The position numbers and the translations under genes were made by a program. From Ascaris suum (Eukaryota; Nematoda; Chromadorea; Rhabditida; Ascarididae), in NCBI GenBank assembly GCA_013433145.1, contig CM024191.1, forward strand, positions 4,356,501 through 4,420,500: 64,000 nt of DNA. The letters run 5' to 3'. Below, piece by piece: positions 12,589 through 24,955 of the stretch (position 1 is its first letter; each line of letters opens with the position of its first letter). Under the pieces are notes generated by a model. It searched no databases and was not told the DNA's origin. It saw only the letters and a list, made by a program, of their open reading frames with translations.

Positions 12589-15500
12589 TGCGGCGCAATT
12601 GCTAACCTTGAAATTTATCCTCTCCTGCTTCCCTTATTCGCTTTAGCTTGAAATTTCCTGTGAAAATTTGTCGAAATTAGAAAAAAAACGAATCTAGAAC
12701 GTAAATTTTATGAGTTCCCCAAGACGTAAAAAGAAATGGAGAAAACAATAAGGGAAGCAACTGTAAGTATCATTTTCGAGTTGTAGTCGCGTTTGTCTGT
12801 ATATAAACGTCGGTGTAAATGTTGTATAATTTAATTTCGTTTTCGTTTAGATTATTTTTTCCAATTATTATCATCATTGCCGTCAACACATAGATCATGC
12901 CGATTTGATATTTACGGGATTTTTTGATGAATTCGACAATATGTATGTGAGCGTGAAAAACTTTTTTCAGTTGTATATAACATTTCTATCTCTAACAGTG
13001 CTTTTTTTTTGAGCGATTTGAAATATTTCGTCAGACGAACGTTTTAATGCATTATGTGCTAATGTGCTAACAAGCGTTACGCATACTGTGATTGCATTAC
13101 GGCGGCATACGTGGATGATTAGCAATCTTTCGTGTTTCTCCGTTAGCAACATTTGTTCAGTAAAAGTCTGACATCATAGTTATTATGTTCGGTTTCGATT
13201 CGTGTTGAATTTGTGAGCATTATAAATATCGAATTATTCGAGCGAAATTAAAGAATAACAAACTTCAATGAGTCGATCACTTCGTTCGTAGTGAATATTT
13301 CCAACAGAGCAACAACTGACCACTGACCACTCTGTCGCTCACAGGCCATCAATTTATTTGACTATTTTAAGTGGGGATGTGTGTGCCTAACTATTCGCTT
13401 TGTTTAGTTGAACGCGTCCTACTGTAAACGGCGACCAACTTGTCACCCTTACCGTACACAGCAATGAGGCTCGTCGGAGGTCAATCAAAGTAAATGACGA
13501 CTCGCAGTAGAAATATCATTGTTTTTCAGTTTCGTTATGCTAATTCTGATTTCTTTCGCCACGATGTCTATTTTATATAAGCATAAGGATCGTTTATAAA
13601 AGTGCGCGCTTATTTTTTATTCATTTCTTTGGAACTCGCTCACTTTTTAGTGTATGGATCACTTTTAAAAGTCCGTCTAGTCGGGAGAATACAACAACAA
13701 TTAAAACGGCTATTGATTGAGCGCCGAATGAAGTCACTGTGGCAGTTATTTACTGCTTCGAGTTGACTTTGAAGGTCTGAGCATCAGCACAAAAAGGAAC
13801 GTTGACCACACTATGCAGTAGGTGCACTACTACACAAAATTCAATCAACTAACAAAGAAAAGGAAATAACGATAGAAATAATTTATAGACATCTTATCGT
13901 GGAATTTTGTTCAGAATCTTGAAGGTTCCTCTTTTCTGTGGATAGCGCAGATACTTGCTTTAATGATCTGAAAACAAAGAATCTGAACCACCGGATCCTG
14001 CACATAATCAGATGACGTTGTTTGACAAATTTGTTCAAATATTTTGCGCATGATATTATATCTGTATGGTTGCATACTTATTTTAGTACAGCTTGCAAGG
14101 AAGTTGTTGCAACCAGCATGATAAGCGCATTCTTTTGGAGCACGTATGGGCCTATCTTTCTCAATATGAGAAAAAGGTTCTTTCGATGACTGTTTTTGGC
14201 TAAAATCGGCGAGCCGTCAGGGATCATGTTTTGCGTAATTCAGTTGAAATTTTAACGATGAAATCACTTGGAATAATATTGTATTGGTCGGCGTCAAGCT
14301 TATTGGATAGGACACTGGAGAGCCAACTCGTGATCTTACACTGAAGTGATCACATTTATTTACTCGTACAGACGATTCTCATTTATTGTTCATCACATGG
14401 TGTCACTGATCGACTTATGTGCTCTTGTGCCACCCTGGCGATATCTGGGGCCTATATAAGTCGGGCTTCGGCCCGTTTTTAATGTCATTGGTCCGACTAG
14501 TGTTTGAGGGTTGTGGTGCTCCTCCAAAAACTACTTTTTCTATATCACTTATGCTGTTGCATATCGGCATCTAAAGACGGTCATCTGCTCCTGCGCTCTG
14601 CCTAAAGTCGGTCCCGTTAACGCCGCCGCTGCCAGTCACAACAAAGCTATTCAACTAAGCTCCTCAGCATCGCACTACCTTCAAGGCAAAAGATGCGAAC
14701 ATTCCTAAAACGTTGTGTTTTCGCATGACTCCTCAAACCCATCGAATTTTTAGTTGTTTCCAGTCCTGAACACTTGGTAAGCATTCTGAAATTTGCAGCA
14801 ACTCTCCTATTGAACTCAAAGAGAGGAGGATAGGGCCAAACTGCCAATTTTCTATTGGAGTAGCAACTTTGCTCAATAGCCAAGCTTATTCGATGATCTT
14901 CTGTGGCCGAAGTCATGCAGTTTCTTGAAGGATAATTATGTCCGTTGGTAAGTCTATTTTTAGGCTCAATGTGTGATTCATCTGGAACGCTGTACCAATT
15001 ATTTGCCAAATTGTTTTGCACATACCCTCAAAAACCCTTCATGAAAATGCAATCAAGATAAAATGGTCTAAAGTTTCAGGTGTGTGGGGCCCTAGAAGAG
15101 GCGAGAGAGCTAGGAGAGGCTTCGTTGTATTTGGCGGTCGTTACCTGACTCTTGCTATTGCGATACATTGTGTTCACATAAAGCTGTAGTGGAAAAGCCA
15201 TTTTTTTGGGAAGCTGCGGGCTTGGCATACCGTCATTTTTGAAAGCTAGTCGTTCGGTACAGGACTGCTGCTGAAGTCCGGAAGGTCTGATTGCGCTAGA
15301 CACGTTGGCATATATAACCTAGTGTAGTTGCTATGGAGCTTTTAAAAATTGATTGCCAATGAACAGGGTTCGCTTTATGGATGTTCCGAAAAGTGACTAT
15401 GGTGATGTTATATTATTCTCGGAAAAGTAAGGTATATGATGCGGAGAGGGCGAGGTGCTCGCGGAACTCACTTTTTGCTACGAAAATAGTATACAGTGAA

Positions 15501-18500
15501 AACGTTAACGATTTTGAGGCTGTGGGCAAAATGCAAAGTGCAGAGTTCTGGGAGGTGACAGCTCCACAGAATACATCATAATTTCACCTATATTTTATGG
15601 CGATGAAGGAGAGTATAGTCTGTGGATTTTTGCGAGTGAGAGGACATAATTTATGGTGTAATGTGGCACAGTCTAAGAAATTTTTCTGATGTTAGCGTAT
15701 GATCTAATACAGGTCGAGAAAGTTTATGCTCGACAAACTATATTCTTGCATAGTTTATGAAATTTTAGTGTCCAATAGTACAGTATAATGCAGCGTGAGA
15801 AACTTCCGAGATGATGAAACCGAACGTAATATAGTTTTCGAAATCTTATAGGAATCAACGGCAAAAATGCTCCTTTGATGTGATTCAAAATGCCCCAAAT
15901 GCTCTTTACATTCATATACTTTTGTATGTTTTCTCATTTCGGGACTCTGAAATAAAAAAAATAAAAGATTATAGTAGTTAAAAAATCGTAGTGAATTGAT
16001 AGCACTATTTGGCGATGTTTCTGCTAATTCCTGCTCATCTAATACTGATTAAACGTTTCTTCTCCTGCTGCTTCTTGTTGCTTTCAAACCTTGGAATCGG
16101 AAGCAAGTTATATACCCTTTTCGCACTTCCAGGAGCAGGCGCATTTTTTTCGACCTCGAAACGATGAAAATCCAACTGGGCGGAGGGAAAGACGAGGATG
16201 ACAACTTGTGGAGCCCCGGCAGCGATGGGTTTTCTTTGCGTTAGTGTGTGGCTTTTAAAGGTTTCCATTTTTTGTCCTTTTCAAGTAACTTCTTGATGTG
16301 TTGGAGGTGTTTTCGTTCATTCGAGACGTGTTTTTAAATGAGCTGAAAGAGTATGTAAGGCTTGACAATGTTGTAAAGTTTTTTTAAAATATCGGGTTGA
16401 ATGACCTTTTTTGCTTTGCGAGATTCATTTCGTCCATGATTTCGATTAAATGAGCCAATTTTGGAATGTTTTTGTTAAAAATATGCTGAAAACGTGGCAT
16501 TTTCGGTCCCACTGCAATATGAGTTGCGCGCAAAAATGAATTTCAAAAAATTCCGGATGCGAGACATCTGCGACAGAAGCATATAATTTGACTCATTCTC
16601 GGCGTAGCCGTTGTCTTTGTATATGACTGTCACATTTGGAAGTTCTTGCTTCCTAAAAGTGTTTTCCTGTTGAAATGATTCAATTAAAAAGAGTGCCGTT
16701 CTAGTACGATTTGTTCTTTTTCTCAGATTCAGTGTTCTCTTTGTAATTCTACAAAACCCTAATATTTTGTTTGTCTGTATGTGGGCGCATGCATTCATAA
16801 AGCATCTACCTTGATCTCGTCTAGCTGCAACTGGGCCATTTTCGGTTATGTTGTCCGCTTATGTCCACCACATCACGATGTCCTTTATTGCACTTTTTTT
16901 TCAGTTCGCAAAGGCAAGAACCGCTTCTATGACTTCACTCACAGAGATGATGGAACACCCACATGGGCCACTGTGGTGGGCTTCGTTTCAGAAAGTTCTC
17001 CTCGGAGGCGGCGGAATTTCCCCGAGGTCGAAATCCAACGAGCCATCTATATGCAGGGTCCGTTGAGAGGATTCCCGTAGGGGCTACCCATAGGAATTGA
17101 TGAATGTGAATCTCGAATACACGAATTTATGAGTCTTTCTCAATATATGTCTTCTGGATGAAATGTTGAAAATGATAGGACCTTCTCAAGGTAGATCCCT
17201 GGATGGCGTTTATAAGTCTTTTATAACTCTTCTCATCTATGCATAATAACACTGCTGCTTTACCTACCACTCTCTCAATCATCTCTGGATATGCTTCTTT
17301 CAAGACCTAAATGGGATATCTGCGCGTTTTTATCCTATCTTGGAGATAGTTCTCCAGGCTCAAATATGCTCCAGATCCGACAGTAACAGCTTACATAAAC
17401 GCATAAATCTTGGTCAGCATATGCGTAAACGGTGCAATGCGCATATTCACTGCTTAATACAACATACTTAGTTCATAGGGCGGAAGTTTATATACATGCG
17501 TAGTAAAAAGTAAGTTGTGCTTTTTGCTTTTGAAAACGCATTATTGGTGAAAATGTGGATTATGTATTGCACATCAACTTCAAGCCTATAAAAAATTAGT
17601 GGAATCTAATGAAATAAATATATATTTGTAATTTGTGATTGTATTGTTGGCTAGATAATGGGTGAAGCTATTTGACTTTTATGATCGCTGCTTTGGAGTG
17701 TTCTCTGAATGCACTCTTTGATGCTCCTGTGGTAGTAAATCATGCAAAAGCCTATTTCTACTGCCCAGTTTGCGTAATTAGGCGAATATTTGGTCTCTTT
17801 TCGATAGAACTGCAAATAGACGATTATGATAGCCGTACGTTCATTCACTTGCATTTTTTTCACAATCAAACGAAGAAGCAATTGTTGTGCATTTTTCTGC
17901 CACCTGCTATGGCACGAAATTGGGGATACATAATGTTCTTGCAGAAGTTTTGTTTGAGATTTCGAAGTTGGAAATATTCTGCCCGAAATGCTTGTGGAAT
18001 AGGAGAAGACTGCAAGTTTAATATTTCCGGGTATGATAGCAGCGGCATTATTAGCGAGGCTATGATGTGCTTTCTTTCAGTGCATTCGGAGTTTTTCAGT
18101 TCACAATATCAGTAGTACATGAACGATAGGGATAGAGAAAGAGAGAAGGAGATTGATCTCAACCTGAAAGGCACTAGACTGGATTCGCTTAGAATTCAGC
18201 ATCAACACATTTCGCCCAGTATAGTACGATGTGCTGCCATTATCGTTTGAATAGCCATGAAGAGTTGAATAAGTTAACACCTATACGAATTTGGGGCAGA
18301 ATTGAGGATTTGAAATCATTATTAGAAGGCTGTAAAATTACACAGTGCTGCAAGTAGAGAGAAAGACCAGCAGCAGATTTTGCCTCGCAGCTTTCATTCT
18401 GTTCAGACCGCTACGAACAACGAAAGACTAATTGGAGTTGTGGAAATATTGAGATGAAATACTACTAATGGAGATAAAGAATACTGCACGATGAGCTGTG

Positions 18501-18793
18501 CATAGAGGCGCAACTTAAATAAAAGCATATTTACAGTATTTACATAATTTAAAACACTGCAAATGATGTAATGCGAATCGCTGAAATCATAGCCCACGCA
18601 CAACAAAGTGAGGATATCAGTGTAGTGAGAGAGCAACAGTAACGAACTGCAAGAAATATTATAAACAATGACAGTTTTGTTTCGTGGAAGTGTCGATGTG
18701 TGACACATCCTTCAGCAGGAATGCAACGACGGCAGCTAAAAACTGAACGAAAAAAAAAACAACCACAACAATCGAAATCATTTACACTCGAAA
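12589..18793. other. Intergenic region between the EF-hand gene and the cuticlin array
   Basis: No gene could be supported here. Open frames at 14647-15021 minus, 16475-16798 minus and 17672-18115 plus lack recognisable motifs. A strong TATA-like CCTATATAAG at 14451-14460 is followed at once by a GC-rich hairpin and a T-run (listed separately). A GC-rich patch at 16903-17066 is open in two frames on the same strand (see findings). Confidence 0.45.
14451..14480 (+). promoter_or_regulatory. Orphan TATA-like element with UUCG hairpin and T-run
   Basis: CCTATATAAG is followed by a perfect 5-bp stem CGGGC/GCCCG closed by TTCG (14462-14475) and five T. A C(UUCG)G tetraloop is unusually stable. No coding frame clearly begins downstream, so its role is unknown. 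Confidence 0.35.
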
Positions 18794-20726
18794 TTATGCT
18801 TTTGATTTTCGAAGATAGAATACGATGAGAGCCATGCTAACAAGCATCGCGACGCACATCACCATCAACGTCGACAGACCTATTGATGAAATGCAAATAC
18901 CACCTTCAACTGAATGCAGCACAACCGGTTGTCCGTAAATTTGTGAAGCTCGATGACGTAGTTCATTGGGTAGAAGTTGTTGCTGAAATCAATGCGGATA
19001 TTTACTTCTATCGTTTACAACCGTTCCTAGGTTGGGAATTACGCTGGCACGTGCAGTGTTAGCAGATTCTGTTGTTCGCTCAAACAGTACTTTTGTTGAA
19101 CTTCTTGCCGTTTAATATTGCATAAATATTTGGAGGTGTATTTAGGCAAATGATCCAACTGACTTCCACGAATGTCGTGAGTGTACACTTGCAAGAAAGT
19201 CTATATCATTTCCTTTATTTTCGATGTAAAGTTCAACGAACCCCGTCAATGGGATCAGAGAAGCTGACGAACTTCTGATGATTCTTTGGAAAGTGCTCAT
19301 GGAGCGGGTTGTCCTATGCATGAAGAAGCAAGCGCACCTGATAATAAAACAAATGTGGAGGTTGCAAGGTGAGCAGCCGCAAAGATATTTCACGTCATTC
19401 ATTGGGCTGGTGTGTTTAATCGATTGATCATTAATCCCTATATTGATCTCTTAGTTTCTATGTGAGATTACTGATTTCGAATTTCTTACCTGGTCTGAGA
19501 TGTCCAAGGTGCTAATGTCAGCGCGAACGTCCATCGTATTGTCATCGTGTCGAGCATCACGTTTTCTCAGAAGCCGGAACGCAGGCCTATTGCCAGCTTT
19601 ATTTGCTACCGATTTCACGGCTCCATATCCTTGAGGCTCTGTGCATTTTGGCCGTTCGCATTCACTGTTCGGCTCCTTGATCGTAATCCTGATCTGGCAC
19701 TGATAGAACAACTGTGACCGATCTGCATATTTATAAACATGCGCCTCTTGTCCTGCTATCAAATCGGTTGGATATTCGAGGTTATTAAGAAGGTATTTAT
19801 CGAGTGCGCAGCCGTCCTCGTTCAGCAGCTCAACCTTGTCACCATTTCCGTCATCAACAAAGCACGAATGAATAACGGCGCAGAAAGTATCCACTGTTTC
19901 AGAATCACAAGTCCATTTGTGATAGACCTGTTGCCCAATTGTTGCGATCTGGACTGGTTGCCCCGTTGGTCCACCATCGAGAATCTGTAAACGTAAGCTT
20001 TATCAACTCTTAGAAGGTATGCGGCTACATCAACTTCGCACGGTAATGCTGCTGTCGTAGTCAATGTTAGAGCAAAATTTCTGCTTTTATGCACACGAAT
20101 ATAAAACAGTTAGTTGGAATGCTGTCGTTGCTTGAAACATATGCGATATGGATTTCCCACCACAAGCTTTTTAAGTGCACTCAGAAAAGCTGAACACTTT
20201 CATCCGTTAACACTTGTCGATTCTACTAGTGAATTTCATATTTCATCTCATGTGTATTTACCTCATATTTGCAGATGGGCATCGGAACGAGCTGTGTCGC
20301 AAACGCAGTGGTGATTTCTGAGACTTCGATCTGCGTGCTGACCGTCTTGTCAGCTTCCATGTAGAAGCACTGAACACGGTAAGCTCGGTCAACCTTCGTT
20401 ATGAAGAGTGGGTGGAAAGTGATAACGACCGTCGTTGTAACAAAAATGCCGCGTGGATTCAGTGAACGCGTACGAGCTACGTTGCAGCTTTCGAATGGCA
20501 ATGCGATGCCGGCTATTTTACGCCCGTTTTCGTCATTTCGGCAACCTTCTTGATCGTACAGTCCCTTAACGTAAACATGGCCTTCGAATGGGTTTCTAGT
20601 ATTGAAATTAACGGTAATTGAGGTCGGGCCACATTCGATCTCTGGCTCTCCCTCAACTCCGTTGTCGATCGGGATAGCTGTTGCGAAAGCAACAAGAGCA
20701 AAATACAGCGTGAGTTGTCGGATCAT
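18794..20726 (-). CDS. cut-1-like: Cuticlin A, CUT-1-like ZP-domain protein
   Basis: This gene encodes a 382-residue cuticle precursor of the CUT-1 family. Exons are 20726-20262, 19984-19490 and 18982-18794 (465, 495 and 189 nt), both introns phase 0. Residues 1-17 are the signal peptide, and the mature end starts IPIDNGVEGEPEIECGP. The ZP domain runs from about Cys32 to Cys269, split at residue 155 between its two halves. A basic RLLRKR site (about 292-297) could be cut by a furin-like protease, and a membrane segment lies at about 354-377. Such proteins are secreted, cleaved and cross-linked into cuticle structures. I chose ATG 20726 over 20747 because the TATA box is only 18 bases before the latter. 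Exon 1 is nearly identical to that of cuticlin B, while exon 2 has diverged at many silent sites. The C-terminal region (ICISSIG) departs from the CMSPMG of C, D and F. Confidence 0.92.
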
Positions 20727-20764
20727 TGCTGTTGAAGATGATACCATCTTTCCCTTTATCAGAA

Positions 20765-20836
20765 CCTTATATAGTCTTCATTGATGATCAAGGGAATCCT
20801 GACATTATGTATGCCCGAGGCGTTTGACCCTTATTT
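20765..20836 (-). promoter_or_regulatory. cut-1-like: Cuticlin A promoter: TATA box and GGGTCA site
   Basis: On the minus strand CTATATAAGG (20774-20765) ends 39 bases before the ATG. AAATAAGGGTCA lies at 20836-20825, a nuclear-receptor-like half-site with an A-rich 5' flank. Unlike the other six cuticlin genes, the site reads in the gene direction and is further from the TATA box (50 bases). Confidence 0.55.
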
Positions 20837-22109
20837 CCGCAGTTTTTGAGTGTTTTTCGAGCACTCTGAGCGATAATTTTTTTCAGAACAAAACAATTTA
20901 TCGATCATCTTCATTGAAAGAGAAGTGGAAACTGTGGAAGCGTTTTCAACATATTCGTTGTTTTGTTGGGGCGAAGTGAAATTGACGAAATAAAGAGAAG
21001 ATGCTGATTAATGCCATAGGATCTATTTCACTTTTTGATGTCGCTTGTGTCCGTTCATGCACTGGAGCGTAAATGACCGACATTCATTCCGAAACAAGAC
21101 TCCTTCCTGCCCAGTGCAGTTTCATGAAATCACCACTTGGCGTTCATCCTGATCAACTCAAACAGGTATGCTGGAAGACTGTCATGCTGATGCGCCAAAA
21201 CGTAAATATGATTAGCTTCACCTCACTTCCGTCCTTTCGATGTCTCGCAAACAGTGTACTAAACAATTGATATAACTACTTTGCAAATTACATCTGCTCA
21301 TTTGTGCACAATTGTACTATTCTCAGTGCTTTACGAGGATAATACAAATACACTCGTCAACACAATTTATGTGTATTTTACTAGGCGGTAAGCCTCTACT
21401 ATTGACCTCAAAATTAAATTGCGAGTGAAACCGATATATGTGAAATTTATCTTATATTTAGGAAAAAAATACACATTTATTTGTTTGAGTGCCTAAAAAT
21501 CTTTGAAGATTTTGAGGTACGTCAGTTATCTCCACACATTTTTTGCATTGGTTTTTGCAATCTAACCGTCTCATTTTTTGTTTCGCAAAAGAAAATGCAG
21601 TACTCGCGGCATCATCGATTTTCTAAGGTCTTAAAAAAACAACTAGAAATACTTTCCCTTGCAGTCGACTCCTATTTAGCTCCATCTCATTTCAAACAAT
21701 TCGACTATTTCTACCTTTTCGGCAATCACTATACTGTTTCACTATGGTGTCATTTCAAAAATTTTCATCAAGAAAGTCGTAACTCTATTTTGCAGCATAA
21801 ATTTCCTAAATGCTAACCTCACTGTAACTTCTTTCCTCCATAAAGAAGTCATACACATTGATTGGCTATAATTTCACTTCGTGCTCATTCAATTTAAACA
21901 CTGAAGTTACCAATCGAAAGCGAACGAACACGAAAATTCCCATGAAATTGAAACGGAAATTGTGATGGCCATTATCGTTTAAAACAAACTCTCGCAATGA
22001 CTTCTTTGGAATCACCAGTACATGGTGATGGGTGCCCCCACATGAATGCAATATAACAGCGCCGTCTTACTATCGGTTATAGAAGTGCATAGTGAGAGCA
22101 TATGCTATC
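20837..22109. other. Intergenic sequence left of a retroelement remnant
   Basis: Nothing could be assigned here. The open frames at 21073-21270 and 21481-21816 are unremarkable and carry no recognised motif. Confidence 0.4.
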
Positions 22110-22904
22110 GTTAGGGGGTTCCGCAAGAGAGCTTGTTGTGTCTTACGTTATTCCTAGTGTATGTAAATGGCGTCACGGATTTTGATCAGTATCTGTAAGC
22201 TCTTTGCCAATGATTTGAAGAATTATAGATGGATTAGTGGTCCCCATTAGGTTTTGAAGAGTTTCGGTGTGATTTAGTTCGTCTTGCCTAATGTTCTAAA
22301 ACTTAGCAGTTGGACATTAATAGAAAATAATATCGATTGTTGTTTGTTGATTTGAAGCATGAATACTTGTTACTAATTGCGGATGTTTTGATTCCTTTCA
22401 CCAGTTTCGTCAGGGATTTAGGGCTGTTCGTTAACTGTTCTTTGTATTCGAAGGCTCATTGTGAGTCGGTAATAATTTCGGCTTTTGAGGTGGCACATTC
22501 CATTCTATTCATATCAAAAGCCTTCAATGCCTGTTGTCCTCCCGTTCTTTAATATAATTGTCTTCTTATCGCCGCTTTTGAAATTAAAAATAAACATACT
22601 GGAAAACGTGCAAAATACATTCCACCAGAATAGCTTTCGAAAAGCTCTTCTAAGTTCAAACCGCCCAAACAATGGAACTCATCTGAACATTTCCTCTCTA
22701 AATTCGTTTGAATGCTGCTGTCTCCTGTTAAACTTCATATTATGTTTTAAAATTTTCAATGTTTAACGCACATATTCAGAGCACAATTCCTTCCCTTCTC
22801 AGGTCATCAGAGTATGGAATAAGTTACCTGTTGGTGTCGTCTCAGCGCCTAGTGCCTTTGCATTTAGCATTCACCTAAAGCATTTCGACCTCAGGAAAAT
22901 CTAG
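22110..22904 (+). mobile_element. Decayed non-LTR retrotransposon (reverse transcriptase 3' part)
   Basis: Scattered reverse-transcriptase motifs occur in the right order but in different frames. GVPQES is at 22115-22132 (for the usual GVPQGS). FAND is at 22203-22214, where the catalytic FADD has become FAND. FVRDLGLFVNCSL lies in the frame starting 22337, LLKLKINILENVQN follows in a shifted frame, and a final RVWNKLPVGVVSAPS block ends at a stop at 22904. The last block is typical of the C-terminus of CR1/Jockey-type elements. Stops and frameshifts separate the pieces, so it is inactive. The clade assignment is tentative. Confidence 0.75.
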
Positions 22905-24390
22905 CTTATTTTAGTTGACGCTGGCTTTTTTGTTCGCGGTGATCGCGTGTTTTACTTCTTCTTTTATCTGGTTTGATGTTTCAAGTACTCTTTATTTTAT
23001 TTGCGATATTGAGAGCTCACAACAAAAAGCCACTTCTCCACCATCAATGGGAAGCTCATCGTCTGAACTTGAATCTTGTGGCGAAGACGTATCTCGATAT
23101 TTGAGTGCAATATTGGCGAAATAATTGGCCACAATGTTCATGCGCATGAAACCAGCTGATTTAAAAAGGGCAATTAAAATACCCTGAAATCCACGTGATT
23201 CATTCCACGTGCAAGGCCTGCTCGATTATAGGGGAATCTAAAAAGGTTAAGACTGTTGCAGTTTGAATACGCTAGACAGTTCTAATTAAACTTCTCCCAA
23301 TCTTGTCCGGTTGTGCTCCGGAGCCAAGAAGATCGGGAACATTAGAAATTCATCCATGCCCATCCTCCTTCCCTAATGATCACTCTAATTACAGCCACCC
23401 ACCAACAATTTGGGAAAATTGAGAACTCGTTCTTTACAAATCCTCAGTTATATGTTTTTCGAAGCACCAAGTGACTTGATCGGTCCACGACTTGCAGCTG
23501 GAGGTTTACGATGATTTTTGCTCATCGCAAATTACAAATTTCCAAGTTCCCATGAATTTCCCAATTCGGAACTGCTAGCACATGATTTTGCTGCTGTGCT
23601 CATATATCGAAAGTTGTGCTTTTCGTTGATCCTGACCTGAGGAAATCACACAGAGAGTAGTCTTTGAAAAATATCGAAAACTATGACTGAGCATTTGAAG
23701 TTGTGATTTTTTTCAGCGTTTTCTACAATGAGACAATAGCGAGGAGAGCGAGTAGGAATGAAGGAGGAAAAAATTTTGATGGGAAATAAAGTGAGACGAA
23801 AATTTCCAGGAAAAGTAAAAAAACCAAGGTTCGAGGGGGAGTAAAGCTGGAGAAAAGAAAGTCTGAAAAAGGAAAAATTTCATTTATAAGTTAAAAGTGA
23901 CTTCAATGAGCGATTTTTAATTGCTTTCGTTTTCTTTTATGAGCGTTCCGTGGTGATTATAATAAAATGTGCCATTTATTGATCTGGTTCCCACTAAAAT
24001 ATTGCGGATGAAGTTTTTACGCCGTTAGAAGTTCGAAAGGACAGTGAAACTCTCTTTTTGAAGATCCCGTTTCTGTTTAAATGTTTCTCATTGAATTTTT
24101 TTTTTTCAAACGTAAAGTTCAATTTTTTCCTATCCCATTCCGCTTAGTTCGAGTAGCACATATGTGTCTTGTTTTTTTCGTAACATCATGTGAAACTAAC
24201 CACACTAAATATTCAGCAACCGAGTAAAAAAGCTAGAAATTAAACCGCATTATAGACAGTCATATTGTAAGTATATTTCTTTCTTAATCATTGTTCTGCT
24301 TCCAAGTTCTTCCAATTGTTTTTATTATGTGTTTCTTTCAAATTTGCATATGCAAAATGCATTGCAGCGAGATCATCTCTGCATACGGAT
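22905..24390. other. Intergenic sequence right of the retroelement
   Basis: A short open stretch ending at 23124 is Ser-rich (SSSSELESCGEDVSRYL, then a stop) and could be a host 3' exon, but no splice partner was found. The remainder is AT-rich with no gene seen. Confidence 0.35.
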
Positions 24391-24955
24391 GCGCGAATGA
24401 ATGGGAGGAGTGAGGAAACGAACGAAGGCACGAATGAATGAGCACGAATCAAAGAATGCGTGAATGAATAAATGCGCCAGTGAGCAAGTACAAGATTGAA
24501 TGAATACGATTAAAGAGTGCACGAATAAGTGGATGAATACACGACTGAACGGGTGCAGGAATCAATAAATGCACAAATGGATGAATGGAATGAACGAGCG
24601 ATTGAATGAATGCACAAACTAATGATTGCATGACTGAGTGAGTGCATCAATTAGTGGATGCATGAATGAAGGGAGTAAACGAAAAGGAATGAATGAAGTT
24701 GAATGAATAGGATTTGACTGGAGGGAATTCGGTAAGAGGCGTGAATGCACGAAGGCAATAGAAAGGTGCAATGAATGAATGAAGCGAATGGATTTAGTAA
24801 GTGCACAAACGTGATCAGTGGGTGGAATAAATGAGTGCATTAAAGGATGAACGGAATGAATGGAATGGAAATGGTGCAGTGGAGTAAATGAATTGGAACC
24901 AATGAGTTTAGTGGAATTAATAAATGGGAAGAGTGGATGAATGAATAAATAAATA
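24391..24955. repeat. Degenerate GAAT/GAATGCAC-type tandem repeat tract
   Basis: About 565 bases consist of variants of GAATGAATG with interspersed GCAC, AGTG and GGAT units. The bases are strongly skewed, with little C on the plus strand. The tract creates spurious minus-strand frames full of His, Ile, Phe, Leu, Pro and Ser, which are not genes. Confidence 0.85.

Noticed and set aside
17672..18115. 147-codon plus-strand frame
   Set aside because: Composition looks like AT-rich random sequence, with no motif and a substantial frame on the other strand.
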